DNA of 64,000 nt from Acidobacteriota bacterium (GTDB lineage Bacteria; Acidobacteriota; Terriglobia; Terriglobales; Acidobacteriaceae). Position numbers and translations under genes: made by a program. Position 1 is the stretch's first letter. Each line of letters begins with the position of its first letter. Below are positions 35,533 to 44,036 of the stretch, piece by piece. Location of the stretch: contig JAJZEA010000006.1 in NCBI GenBank assembly GCA_021851335.1, positions 1 through 64,000 on the forward strand, written 5' to 3'. The notes below the pieces were generated by a model, which was given only the letters and a program-made list of their open reading frames with translations, made no database searches and was not told where the DNA came from.

Positions 35533-37152
35533 ATGAGCGGGATAGAGATGACTGGAGCCGCAGTCATGGGAATGGGCAAGCCGGTGAGGAGCATTCAGCG
35601 CGCCGGTGAGAGTGGATTTTGGGCCGTGAATCCGATGACGGGCGAGATGCTGGAGCCGAAGTATGGTTGTGCAACGGATGCCGAGGTGGCCGAGGCGGCG
35701 ACTCGGGCTGGCGAAGCAGCCTGGGCGATGGCGGTTTCGAGCGGGGAGATGCGGGCGGAACTGCTGCGGAAGATTGCAGAAAAGCTGTTGAGCGCGCAGG
35801 AGGCGATTGTGCAGCGTGCGCATCTTGAAACCGGGCTGCCGCTGGCGCGACTGAACGGCGAGATGGGGCGGACGGTGGGACAACTGCGGCTCTTTGCCGA
35901 CGTGGCAGCGGATGGCTCCTGGGTGGATGCGCGGATCGATACGGCACAGCCAGAGCGCACGCCGATACCCCGGCCCGCGGTCCGTTCGATGCTGCGTCCG
36001 CTGGGGCCGGTGGTTGTTTTTGGAGCGAGCAATTTTCCACTTGCATTTTCGGTTGCGGGTGGAGATACAGCGGCAGCGCTGGCGGCGGGTTGCCCGGTGA
36101 TCGTGAAAGCCCATCCGGCGCATCCCGGAACCAGCGAGCTGGTGGGTCGCGCAATCTGCGAAGCGACGAGCGAGCTGGGATGGCCTGAGGGCACATTTGC
36201 GCTTTTGTTTGACTCTGGGATGGCTGTCGGCGCGGCGCTGGTGCAGCATCCGTTAGTGCAGGCGGTGGCGTTTACCGGATCGACGGCAGGAGGGCAGGCG
36301 CTGATGAAACTGGCAGCGTCACGACCCGAGCCTATTCCCTGCTTTGCCGAGATGGGCAGCAGCAATCCGGTGTTTGTGTTGCCGGGTGCGATGGAAGCGA
36401 GGGCTGGGGCAATTGCAGGCGGTCTGGCGACTTCGTTCACGCTGGGGTCGGGTCAGTTCTGCACCAAACCGGGAGTGGTATTTGTGACGAAATCGACGCC
36501 GGAGAGCTTCTGGGAGACGTTGCGTGCGGCAGTTGGCGGCATGGCTTCGATGGGGATGCTGACGGCGGGGATTGCAGCGCGATATCGCCAGGGAGTGGAT
36601 GCGCGGAAACGTGGCGCGCATGGCGTGGAGACCTTTGCCGAAGCTGCGCGGACGGACGAGAGCCAGATAGCGGCAGGTGCGCCAACGCTGATGAAGACGA
36701 CCCTGGAACATTATGTGTCAACGCCGGAGTTGGAAGAGGAGATTTTTGGCCCGACGATGCTGGTGGTCGAGTATGCCACCGTGGAGGAGCTGACGTGGGT
36801 GGCACAAGGGTTGCGAGGCCATCTGACGACAACGATTCATGCTGAAGAAGCCGACGGGGAGTTCGTTGCAGGACTGCTTGCAGCGCTGGAGCGACGCGCA
36901 GGTCGGGTGGTGTGGAACAGCTATCCGACCGGGGTGGAAGTCTGCCACGCGATGGTGCATGGCGGGCCGTTTCCAGCGACTTCGGATAGTCGCTTCACCT
37001 CCGTGGGAACGGCGTCGATCTTGCGGTTTGCGCGCCCGGTTTGCTTTCAGGATGTGCCGGATGGGTGGCTACCGAAGGAGCTGCAAGGGAGCAATCCGCT
37101 GGGAATGGAGCGGATAGTGAATGGACGACGGACGCGAGAATCGCTGGAATAG
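35533..37152 (+). CDS. NADP-dependent aldehyde dehydrogenase, ketoglutarate semialdehyde dehydrogenase type
   Basis: A 539-residue ALDH superfamily enzyme that oxidises an aldehyde to an acid. The active-site residues are visible: Asn167 (GASNFPLAF), Glu273 in CFAEMGSSNP and the catalytic Cys310 in GSGQFCTKPG. The overall length, the GEMLEP/GCATDAEV start and the NPVFVLPGA and PTGVEVCHAMVHGGPFPATSD elements match the alpha-ketoglutarate semialdehyde (2,5-dioxovalerate) dehydrogenase group used in sugar acid or hydroxyproline breakdown. No pathway genes are beside it, so the substrate assignment rests on similarity. The ATG at 35533 follows GAGGGAGAG, and earlier in-frame starts are less likely. 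Confidence 0.82.
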   Translation: MSGIEMTGAAVMGMGKPVRSIQRAGESGFWAVNPMTGEMLEPKYGCATDAEVAEAATRAGEAAWAMAVSSGEMRAELLRKIAEKLLSAQEAIVQRAHLETGLPLARLNGEMGRTVGQLRLFADVAADGSWVDARIDTAQPERTPIPRPAVRSMLRPLGPVVVFGASNFPLAFSVAGGDTAAALAAGCPVIVKAHPAHPGTSELVGRAICEATSELGWPEGTFALLFDSGMAVGAALVQHPLVQAVAFTGSTAGGQALMKLAASRPEPIPCFAEMGSSNPVFVLPGAMEARAGAIAGGLATSFTLGSGQFCTKPGVVFVTKSTPESFWETLRAAVGGMASMGMLTAGIAARYRQGVDARKRGAHGVETFAEAARTDESQIAAGAPTLMKTTLEHYVSTPELEEEIFGPTMLVVEYATVEELTWVAQGLRGHLTTTIHAEEADGEFVAGLLAALERRAGRVVWNSYPTGVEVCHAMVHGGPFPATSDSRFTSVGTASILRFARPVCFQDVPDGWLPKELQGSNPLGMERIVNGRRTRESLE

Positions 37153-37324
37153 GAAGGCAACAAGAACGGCAAATGCGGCTGCTTGGGAGGCAGAGGCAAG
37201 CCCAAAGTCGTAAATTGTGAGAATTTCCGGAGAGAATTCATCGCTGGGAAGCAAGAATGCGGGTAGACTGATTAAACCTGTGTATAACGCGGGATTTAAG
37301 GAACGAAACGAGGAAACAATCGAA

Positions 37325-37651
37325 ATGGCCGGCGATATTCAACTAACGTGTAGCGATTGCGGACGGGAATTTTCATTTACGGCTGCGGACCAGAGCTTTT
37401 ACCAGGAGCGCGGCTACTCCGCCCCAAAACGCTGCAAATCCTGCCGACAGGCCAAGAAGGCCGATCAGCAAGGCGGTGGCGGCGGCGGCTATTCCGGCGG
37501 TGGCAGGTCGATGAACGGCACTTCGGTGATCTGCTCCGGCTGTGGCCAGCAGACGACCGTTCCCTTTGAGCCGCGAGGCGATCGCCCGGTATATTGCCGC
37601 GATTGTTTCCAGGCGCAGAAGTCCCAGTCTGGACGCGGTAACCGCTACTAA
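37325..37651 (+). CDS. Double zinc-ribbon protein (CxxC...CxxC type)
   Basis: A 108-residue protein with two zinc-finger-like modules. The first has LTCSDCGREFSF and KRCKSCRQAKK. The second has VICSGCGQQTTVPFEPRGDRPVYCRDCFQAQK. They are separated by a Gly/Ser stretch (GGGGGGYSGGG). Each module has the CxxC-(n)-CxxC form of the probable zinc-binding domain found in many small proteins (similar to CxxC-x17-CxxC). Such proteins are often nucleic acid linked, but the role here is unknown. The ATG at 37325 follows GAGGAAACAATC, and the longer frame upstream has no homology. A strong hairpin follows. Confidence 0.85.
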   Translation: MAGDIQLTCSDCGREFSFTAADQSFYQERGYSAPKRCKSCRQAKKADQQGGGGGGYSGGGRSMNGTSVICSGCGQQTTVPFEPRGDRPVYCRDCFQAQKSQSGRGNRY

Positions 37652-37693
37652 ACGGCAACCATCTGCCGAGCAAGTCGATCCTGGTGAAGTTGA

Positions 37694-37740
37694 AAGCGGC
37701 TGTGCGCCTAAAAAAGGCTGCGCAGCCGCTTCCGTTTTCC
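37694..37740 (+). terminator. Hairpin terminator after the zinc-ribbon gene
   Basis: AAGCGGCTGTGCGCCT and AGGCTGCGCAGCCGCTT form a long stem with one mismatch and a bulge around an A-rich loop. The sequence CCGTTTTCC follows. It lies about 40 bases after the zinc-ribbon stop and before the next gene on the same strand. Confidence 0.7.
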
Positions 37741-37887
37741 TGAGAGAACACAGGATTTCGTGATGCCTGTCACAACTCGATCGCACTCGAGAGTGCGACT
37801 CTTGCATTCAAATTGGATTCTTGCACTGCCAGCAGCCCGCCACAAAGGAATCTGAAGGCAAGTGAACGAGATGAAGACAAGAGGCGC

Positions 37888-38385
37888 ATGAAGGAAAATA
37901 CTCCAACATTTGTTGCCGATGCGGACTTGGCGGCAGCCTTGCAGCGATATGGACATCCGCATCGCTGCAGCGCCGACGAGACGCTGTTTTTTCAAGGGCA
38001 AATGCCAGAAGCGCTGTATTTGCTGAAGGAGGGACAGGTGACGTTGACGGCTCAGGCAGCTGGCCGAGAGCGGGTATTTGCGCGCGAGAATCAGCGAGAC
38101 TCCATCTTCGGCTTGCCTGGTGTGATCAGCAATACACCCTATTCCCTGACGGCCCGCGCTGTGGCTGGATCTCAGTTTCAGGTCATCCCGCGCGAGGCTT
38201 TTCAGGCGATGCTGAGCGCAAATCCTGAGATGAGCTTCCATGCGCTGCGCATCCTGGCGTCGGAGGTGCAGGCGGCACGACGAATTCTGCATGATGTAGA
38301 AGACGAGAAGCCTTTGAAGAAAAAATCTACGCCGAAGAACATGCGAAGCTCAAAGAGCAGCAACTCCGATAGAATCGGGGCGTGA
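37888..38385 (+). CDS. Cyclic nucleotide-binding domain protein without DNA-binding domain
   Basis: A 165-residue protein whose residues 8-130 form a Crp/Fnr-like cNMP-binding beta-roll. Visible elements are HRCSADETLFFQGQMPEALYLLKEGQVTL and IFGLPGVISNTPYSLTARAVAGSQFQVIPREAF, followed by a C-helix-like MSFHALRILASEVQAARRIL. The phosphate-binding cassette is degenerate, without a clear GE-L...R-A motif, so nucleotide binding is uncertain. There is no helix-turn-helix, and the chain ends in a Lys/Ser-rich tail. The ATG at 37888 follows AAGAGGCGC. Its stop overlaps the GTG start of the serine dehydratase gene, so the two are translationally coupled. Confidence 0.78.
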   Translation: MKENTPTFVADADLAAALQRYGHPHRCSADETLFFQGQMPEALYLLKEGQVTLTAQAAGRERVFARENQRDSIFGLPGVISNTPYSLTARAVAGSQFQVIPREAFQAMLSANPEMSFHALRILASEVQAARRILHDVEDEKPLKKKSTPKNMRSSKSSNSDRIGA

Positions 38386-39779
38386 AGACGAGCGTTTTCG
38401 ATTTGTACAAGATCGGGGTTGGCCCATCAAGTTCGCATACGATGGGGCCGATGCGGGCTGCCTGCCGGTTCGCGCGGAGATTGCGGGATCACGCTCTTCT
38501 GGAGCAGGTTTCACGTGTGACGGTGGATTTGTACGGATCGCTGGCGCTGACCGGAATGGGTCACGCAACGGATCGGGCGATTCTGCTTGGTTTAAGCGGC
38601 GAGGAACCAGCGACTGTGGATCCGGAACGGATCGATGGGCTGGTGGAAGAGATTCGCCGGAAGCAATGTCTGAGCCTGGACGGCGAGCGTGAGATTGATT
38701 TCGTTGAGGCGCGCGATCTGCTGTGGCAACGCGAGACGCTGATTCCGCCTGAGGCGAAGACGCAGCATCCGAACGGGATGCGGCTGCGAGCATGGAACAG
38801 CGCGGGTGTGGCGCTTTACCAGGAAACTGTGTTTTCAATTGGTGGCGGTTTTCTGATGGAAGACGGCGAAACTTCCGTGCAGAAGACAGTGGCCGCAAGT
38901 TCACTTCCCTACCCTTTTTCCAGTGCTCGCGAGCTGCTGGATCGCGCCAGGCAGGCTAGCCTGCGCGTGGACGAATTGATGTTGGCCGATGAGTGCGCGC
39001 TGAGCGGAATCACGGAGACGGAGGTCCGGGATCGGATTCGGCAGATCTGGAGCGTGATGCAGAGTTGCATGAAGCGCGGGATGGCGACAGAGGGAATCCT
39101 GCCGGGCGGGTTGAAGGTGAGGAGACGCGCGCATCGGCTGGCAGCGAAGCTGGAAGCCACGCATGCAGGTTCGACACCGGATCCGCTGGCGGCGTTGGAC
39201 TGGCTGACGGTGTATGCGATGGCGGTGAACGAGGAGAACGCGGCCGGCGGACGAGTGGTGACGGCTCCGACAAACGGAGCGGCGGGAGTGGTGCCAGCGG
39301 TGGCGCAGTACTACCTGCGATTTGTTCCGGGGGCGGATGAGGCGGGGTTACTGCGATTCTTCCTGACCTCGGCGGCGATCGGGATTTTGTACAAGGAGAA
39401 TGCTTCGATCTCGGGCGCGGAGGTGGGTTGCCAGGGTGAGGTGGGCGTGGCGTGTTCGATGGCGGCGGCGGGACTGGTGGCGGCGCAGAACGGGACCAAC
39501 GGCGAGGTAGAGCACGCGGCGGAGATTGCGATGGAACACAATCTGGGCATGACGTGCGATCCGATTGGCGGTCTGGTGCAGATTCCCTGCATCGAGCGCA
39601 ACGCGATGGCCGCGGCCAAGGCTGTTCATGCGGCGCGCATCGCGATGCAGGAGCCAGAGGAGCACAAGGTTTCGCTCGACCAGGTGATTCGCACGATGTA
39701 TCTGACGGGGATGGATATGCAGTCGCGGTATAAGGAGACTTCGCTGGGCGGACTGGCGCTGAGCAATATCGAATGCTGA
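38382..39779 (+). CDS. sdaA: L-serine ammonia-lyase (iron-sulfur type)
   Basis: A 465-residue enzyme that deaminates L-serine to pyruvate and ammonia using a [4Fe-4S] cluster. It starts TSVFDLYKIGVGPSSSHTMGPMRAA, the N-terminal beta domain, and the C-terminal alpha domain contains PTNGAAGVVPAV, GCQGEVGVACSMAAAGL and MTCDPIGGLVQIPCIERNAM with the cluster cysteines. Both domains are on one chain, as in gamma/beta-proteobacterial SdaA. The start is GTG at 38382, overlapping the stop of the upstream cNMP-binding gene by three bases. The overlap suggests joint regulation by nutrient or nucleotide state, which is inference. Confidence 0.95.
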   Translation: MKTSVFDLYKIGVGPSSSHTMGPMRAACRFARRLRDHALLEQVSRVTVDLYGSLALTGMGHATDRAILLGLSGEEPATVDPERIDGLVEEIRRKQCLSLDGEREIDFVEARDLLWQRETLIPPEAKTQHPNGMRLRAWNSAGVALYQETVFSIGGGFLMEDGETSVQKTVAASSLPYPFSSARELLDRARQASLRVDELMLADECALSGITETEVRDRIRQIWSVMQSCMKRGMATEGILPGGLKVRRRAHRLAAKLEATHAGSTPDPLAALDWLTVYAMAVNEENAAGGRVVTAPTNGAAGVVPAVAQYYLRFVPGADEAGLLRFFLTSAAIGILYKENASISGAEVGCQGEVGVACSMAAAGLVAAQNGTNGEVEHAAEIAMEHNLGMTCDPIGGLVQIPCIERNAMAAAKAVHAARIAMQEPEEHKVSLDQVIRTMYLTGMDMQSRYKETSLGGLALSNIEC

Positions 39780-39818
39780 GTCAGCGCAGCAAGCGCAGCC
39801 GCCGATGTGTGAGGAACA

Positions 39819-40604
39819 ATGACGCGACGACGATGGATTGCAAGTGAATTTGACGATGAATTGGCGACGCTGGAAGGCGAGCAGGCAAACCACCTGATCC
39901 GCGTGCTGCGCGCGGTGCCTGGAATGCGCGCCGACGTTGTGGCGGGCGAACGCGTGTATGCAGCGGTGATTGAAAGTATCGGAGAAGCAATGGTTCGCTT
40001 TCGCCTGGAGCGCGAGATTGAGCGGAATGAGCCACTGCCGTTGCGATTGTGGCTTGCGGTCTTCAAGTTCGATCGAATGGAGTGGGCGGTGGAAAAGGCG
40101 ACCGAGCTTGGAGTCTCCGCGATTGTGCCGGTCATTTCACGACGAACGGAGAAGCATCTGGCGCAGGCAGCCACGACACGGGTGGAACGCTGGCGTCGGA
40201 TTGCGCTGGAAGCCACCAAACAAAGCCGCGGAAGCGGGGTTCCGGAGATTGCCGCACCGATGCCTTTGGCGACGGCTCTGAAGCCATCAGCCGCGCAGGA
40301 TGGCATGCGCATTCTGCTGTGGGAGCAGGAAAAAGAGCGCACGCTTGCTCGATGTATGACAGAAGCCAATGGATCGAAGAGGGATGGCGGAGTGACGCTT
40401 GCGGTTGGTCCGGAAGGCGGATGGACCGAGGATGAAGTTGGGGTTTTTTCAACCAGCGGCTGGGTGTCGGCAACACTGGGCACAAAAATACTGCGGGCGG
40501 AGACTGCCGTGATTGCAGGGATAGCCATTGCCGGCGCGCTGCAGGAGGAAAGCCGACGGCAGGAGCGCGACGAATTCTCGGATGAAAATTCCGCGTCCGA
40601 GTAA
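39819..40604 (+). CDS. rsmE: 16S rRNA (uracil-1498-N3)-methyltransferase
   Basis: A 261-residue SPOUT-class methyltransferase that methylates U1498 in 16S rRNA near the P site. Visible signatures are EQANHLIRVLR in the N-terminal PUA-like part, then FKFDRMEWAVEKATELGVSAIVPV, RWRRIALEATKQSRGSGVPEI, and the SAM-knot region LAVGPEGGWTEDEV followed by LGTKILRAETAVIAGIAI. The ATG at 39819 is preceded by TGTGAGGAACA. The gene is 39 bases after sdaA and could be read through from it. It ends two bases before the convergent LysR stop. Confidence 0.94.
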   Translation: MTRRRWIASEFDDELATLEGEQANHLIRVLRAVPGMRADVVAGERVYAAVIESIGEAMVRFRLEREIERNEPLPLRLWLAVFKFDRMEWAVEKATELGVSAIVPVISRRTEKHLAQAATTRVERWRRIALEATKQSRGSGVPEIAAPMPLATALKPSAAQDGMRILLWEQEKERTLARCMTEANGSKRDGGVTLAVGPEGGWTEDEVGVFSTSGWVSATLGTKILRAETAVIAGIAIAGALQEESRRQERDEFSDENSASE

Positions 40605-40606
40605 GA

Positions 40607-41527
40607 CTATCCACGCTCGACCTGAAAGGCAAAAGGAGCACCCTGAGACCGAGCCTGAGCGCGAACGATACGAAGAAAGGCACCCGCAGCGTGGGAGAGT
40701 GTCGCATCTTTACGATGGACGAGTCGAAGCAGGCGCCGGACGTGCAGTTCATCGACAGTAACGGCAATCAGTTCACCCGTATTCAGTTCGCGCTGCACGG
40801 TGAGGCGAGGTAGCAGTGCAACTCCGTTGCCCATGGCGACGAAGCGCTTGATCGCCTCGATGGTCGGCATCTCGACATGAATATTGAGCGGTCTTCGATG
40901 GCGATCAAAGGTTTCGATAACCTGGCGACGAAGCGGAGAGGAGACATTGTGGGCGACGAAACTCTCTTCCCCTAGATCGGCGATGGAAACTCGGGATTGA
41001 GCGGCAAAACGATGCCCGGGATGGACGACGAAAGCGAGAGTGTCGGAGTAGACAGCGATGGATCGGAAGCGTTGGGCATCGGGGCGGAAAGAGACGACTC
41101 CCAGTTCAAAGGCGCGCAGAGCGAGTTCCTCGGGAATGCGACTGGCAAGCGAGCGCTGCACCGTGACATCGATGTGTGGATGAAGGCGGCGAAAGGCATC
41201 GAGCAACGGGAGGAGATAGAGGCAGGTGTATTCATTGGCGGCCAGAGTCAACTGTCCGCGCTCAAGCGAACGAAGCTCACGCAGAGCGCTGTCGGCTTCG
41301 CGCCGCAGAGCAAGCAGTCGCAGCGCATATCCCTGGAGGAGTTGGCCGGCGCTGGTGAGCGCACCATCCCGAGCGGAGCGGTCAAAGAGTATCTCTCCGG
41401 TTTCTTCTTCCAGTTTGCGGATGACCTGGCTGATAGCAGGCTGGGTTCGGCGCATGCGGACAGCGGCGCGGGAGAAGCTGTGCTCCTCGGCGACGGCAAG
41501 GAAGGTTTCCAACTGGCTGAGTTCCAT
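40607..41527 (-). CDS. LysR-type transcriptional regulator
   Basis: A 306-residue LTTR. The N-terminal winged helix-turn-helix covers about residues 1-60 (MELSQLETFLAVAEEHSFSRAAVRMRRTQPAISQVIRKLEEE). The C-terminal part is the periplasmic-binding-protein-like effector domain with LTLAANEYTCLYLLPLL and IKRFVAMGNGVALLPRL. The ATG follows AGGAGGATC. It is divergent from the leu-ilv operon, and the 122-base gap between the genes contains a 15-base perfect palindrome of the T-N11-A type these proteins bind. It is therefore a good candidate regulator of branched-chain amino acid synthesis, but the effector cannot be named. Confidence 0.93.
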   Translation of the reverse strand: MELSQLETFLAVAEEHSFSRAAVRMRRTQPAISQVIRKLEEETGEILFDRSARDGALTSAGQLLQGYALRLLALRREADSALRELRSLERGQLTLAANEYTCLYLLPLLDAFRRLHPHIDVTVQRSLASRIPEELALRAFELGVVSFRPDAQRFRSIAVYSDTLAFVVHPGHRFAAQSRVSIADLGEESFVAHNVSSPLRRQVIETFDRHRRPLNIHVEMPTIEAIKRFVAMGNGVALLPRLTVQRELNTGELIAVTVDELHVRRLLRLVHRKDATLSHAAGAFLRIVRAQARSQGAPFAFQVERG

Positions 41528-41546
41528 TGATCCTCCTGTTTTGCTT

Positions 41547-41561
41547 ATAAGTAGAACTTAT
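41547..41561. promoter_or_regulatory. LysR-type operator palindrome ATAAGT-AGA-ACTTAT
   Basis: A perfect 15-base inverted repeat lies 20 bases from the LysR start codon and fits the T-N11-A rule for LysR-type regulators. It lies about 90 bases upstream of the leuA start, so it could serve both autoregulation and operon activation. Confidence 0.65.
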
Positions 41562-41584
41562 TGATTACCAAATAATAATAACTT

Positions 41585-41597
41585 TGCATTATATGCA
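41585..41597. promoter_or_regulatory. Second palindrome TGCAT-TAT-ATGCA with minus-strand TATAAT
   Basis: A perfect 13-base inverted repeat overlaps a consensus TATAAT when read toward the LysR gene, so this may be the LysR -10 region. I found no strong matching -35. It lies about 50 bases upstream of the leuA start. Confidence 0.45.
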
Positions 41598-41649
41598 GAG
41601 AATGCGCGAGACTGATATAGTCCGGTGTTGTCCGGAGAGGAAGACGCCG

Positions 41650-42867
41650 ATGTCAGGAACCATGTCTGAAGCCAAGAATGAGCAGGTTTTGATCTTCGAT
41701 ACGACGCTGCGCGATGGCGAGCAATCGCCGGGTTGCAGCATGACCACTGAGGAAAAGCTGGTGATGGCGCGCGCGCTGGAAGAGCTGGGCGTGGATATTC
41801 TGGAAGCGGGATTTGCCATTGCCTCGGAAGGCGACTTTGCGGCGATTTCTTCCATTGCGCGAACGGTGCGCGGGCCGAAGATTGCTTCGCTGGCGCGCGC
41901 CAAGCGAGAGGATATCGACGCGGCGGCGCGATCGCTGGAGCATGCGAATCGGGCAAGGATTCATGTCTTTCTGGCGTCGAGCGATCTGCACCTGGAGTAC
42001 AAGCTCCGCATCGGTCGCGAGCAGGCGTTGGAACAGACGGGCGAGGCAGTGCGATATGCACGGACGCTGGCCGACGATGTGGAGTTTTCTCCGGAAGATG
42101 CAACACGATCGGATCGAGATTTTCTGGTGGAGATGGTGCGAGTTGCCGTGGAAGCCGGGGCAACGACCATTAATATGCCGGATACCGTGGGATATACGAC
42201 TCCTGAGGAGTATGGGAGGCTGTTTCGCGAGGTGCGGGAACGGATCCCAGCGATTGACGCGCAGGGCGTGATCCTCTCCAGCCATTGTCACGACGATCTG
42301 GGGCTGGCGGTGGCGAACTCGCTGGCGGCCGTTCAGGCGGGTGCGCGGCAGGTGGAGTGCACGATCAACGGAATCGGTGAGCGAGCCGGCAATGCGGCGC
42401 TTGAAGAGATTGCGGCGAACTTTTTTGTGCGTGCCGATTACTTCCATCTGCACACCGGGATTCAGATGAAGAAGCTGAATGCGGTGAGCCAGACACTGCG
42501 CGAGCGGATCAGCTTTGGTCCGTCGCCGAACAAGGCTATCGTGGGCGCGAATGCGTTTGCGCATGAGTCGGGAATTCATCAGCATGGAATGCTGGCCAAT
42601 CCGCTTTGCTACGAGATTATGACGCCGGAGTCGGTGGGTGCCGACAGTACGCATCTGGTGTTGGGTAAACACTCGGGACGAGCGGCGCTGCGACATCGGC
42701 TGGATGCATTGGGATATGCGTTGACGGCGGAGGAGTTACTGGAGGTTTATCACCGCTTTGTGGCGCTGGCCGATCGCAAGAAGAATATCTATGACCAGGA
42801 CTTGATCGGGCTGTTGACGGCAAGACAGCGCGAGCAGAGGTCGGGCAATATGGCGGCGGTGGATTAG
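41650..42867 (+). CDS. leuA: 2-isopropylmalate synthase lacking the C-terminal regulatory domain
   Basis: A 405-residue enzyme that condenses acetyl-CoA with 2-ketoisovalerate, the first step of the leucine branch. The catalytic TIM barrel starts LIFDTTLRDGEQSPGCSM and includes LSSHCHDDLGLAVANSLAAVQAGARQVECTINGIGERAGNAALEEI, with the metal His pair in HCHDD and a later GANAFAHESGIHQHGM. The linker subdomains end at LGKHSGRAALRHRLDALGY and DLIGLLTAR. The leucine-binding LeuA_dimer domain (about 110-120 residues) of typical 510-residue LeuA proteins is absent, and only 56 bases remain before leuB. The start at 41650 follows GGAGAGGAAG. Confidence 0.93.
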   Translation: MSGTMSEAKNEQVLIFDTTLRDGEQSPGCSMTTEEKLVMARALEELGVDILEAGFAIASEGDFAAISSIARTVRGPKIASLARAKREDIDAAARSLEHANRARIHVFLASSDLHLEYKLRIGREQALEQTGEAVRYARTLADDVEFSPEDATRSDRDFLVEMVRVAVEAGATTINMPDTVGYTTPEEYGRLFREVRERIPAIDAQGVILSSHCHDDLGLAVANSLAAVQAGARQVECTINGIGERAGNAALEEIAANFFVRADYFHLHTGIQMKKLNAVSQTLRERISFGPSPNKAIVGANAFAHESGIHQHGMLANPLCYEIMTPESVGADSTHLVLGKHSGRAALRHRLDALGYALTAEELLEVYHRFVALADRKKNIYDQDLIGLLTARQREQRSGNMAAVD

Positions 42868-42923
42868 GAATTGTTCCGCCGTTACGGTTTTCAGATCACG
42901 AACCAGGAGTAAAAAGGGAGAGC

Positions 42924-44000
42924 ATGGCATTTCGACTTTTAGTGACGGCAGGCGACGGGATCGGACCGGAGGTGACACGCGAAGCCGTCACCGTGCTGCA
43001 GCAAGTTTTTTCACGTTCTGGCAAGTCACTGGAGGTGAGCGAGAAGCGGATTGGCGGCATCGGAATCGACACCGATGGCACGCCGCTGCCGCAGGAGACG
43101 CTGGAAGCGGCGCTTGGTTCGGATGCGGTTTTTCTGGGCGCGGTCGGAGGCACGAAGTGGAATGGGCTGCCGCCGAATACGCGTCCTGAGGCGGGACTGC
43201 TGCAACTGCGCGCGGCACTGGGAGGGTTTGCCAATCTGCGTCCGGCTTTTTCGATTGCGGAACTGGCAGCGAACAGTCCGCTGAAGCTGGAGATCGTAGC
43301 CGGCGCGGATATTCTCTTCGTGCGCGAGCTGCTGGGCGGGCTGTACTTTGGCGCTCCGCGGGAGTGGAATCGCGGAACCGGAGAAGCTTGGAACACGATG
43401 CGTTACACACGCGAAGAGATTGTTCGCGTGGCGCGGGTGGCCTTTGAGCTGGCGGCGAAACGGGGAAAGAAAGTTACCTCCGTAGATAAGGCGAATGTGT
43501 TGGAGGTTTCGCAGCTTTGGCGGGCGACGGTGGCCGAAGTTGCAGCGGAATTTCCTGACGTGACACTGGAGCATCAGCTTGTGGACTCGATGGCGATGCT
43601 GTTGATGATGAGTCCTCGCAACTACGATGTCGTACTGACGGAGAATCTGTTTGGTGACATTTTGAGCGATGAGTCCGCGGTGATTACCGGATCGCTGGGC
43701 ATGCTGCCGTCGGCGACGATTGGCGGCAAGGTCAATCTGTATGAACCGATCCACGGCTCGGCACCGGATATAGCGGGGAAAGGACTGGCAAATCCTCTGG
43801 GAGCGATCCTGACCGGAGCGCTGGTACTGCGCCACTCCGCAGACATGGAGGCCGAAGCAGCCGAGGTGGAGACGGCAGTGCGCAAGACGTTGGAGATGGG
43901 CTTTCGCACGCCGGATCTGGTGCGTGGAGACGGTGCTGGATTCAAGGTGCTCTCGACGACGGAGATGGGCACGAAGGTACGCGAGATGCTGCACTCGTGA
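42924..44000 (+). CDS. leuB: 3-isopropylmalate dehydrogenase
   Basis: A 358-residue NAD-dependent beta-decarboxylating dehydrogenase for the third step of leucine synthesis. It starts FRLLVTAGDGIGPEVTREAV. The conserved GAVGGTKWNGLPPNTRPE loop, RELLGGLYFG, the NAD-binding GSLGMLPSA and EPIHGSAPDIAGKGLANPLG are present, and the metal aspartates lie in DSMAMLLMMSPRNYDVVLTENLFGDILSDE. The ATG follows AAAAAGGGAGAGC. It is preceded by leuA (56 bases) and followed by leuC (36 bases), so it is within one operon. Confidence 0.97.
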   Translation: MAFRLLVTAGDGIGPEVTREAVTVLQQVFSRSGKSLEVSEKRIGGIGIDTDGTPLPQETLEAALGSDAVFLGAVGGTKWNGLPPNTRPEAGLLQLRAALGGFANLRPAFSIAELAANSPLKLEIVAGADILFVRELLGGLYFGAPREWNRGTGEAWNTMRYTREEIVRVARVAFELAAKRGKKVTSVDKANVLEVSQLWRATVAEVAAEFPDVTLEHQLVDSMAMLLMMSPRNYDVVLTENLFGDILSDESAVITGSLGMLPSATIGGKVNLYEPIHGSAPDIAGKGLANPLGAILTGALVLRHSADMEAEAAEVETAVRKTLEMGFRTPDLVRGDGAGFKVLSTTEMGTKVREMLHS

Positions 44001-44036
44001 ATCGAACGGAAGCGGACTAAGCATGAGGGAGTAACG

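Noticed and set aside
41528..41649. T-box or leucine attenuator leader before leuA
   Set aside because: No Leu-codon-rich small ORF, no T-box sequence and no terminator hairpin were found in the 122 bases.
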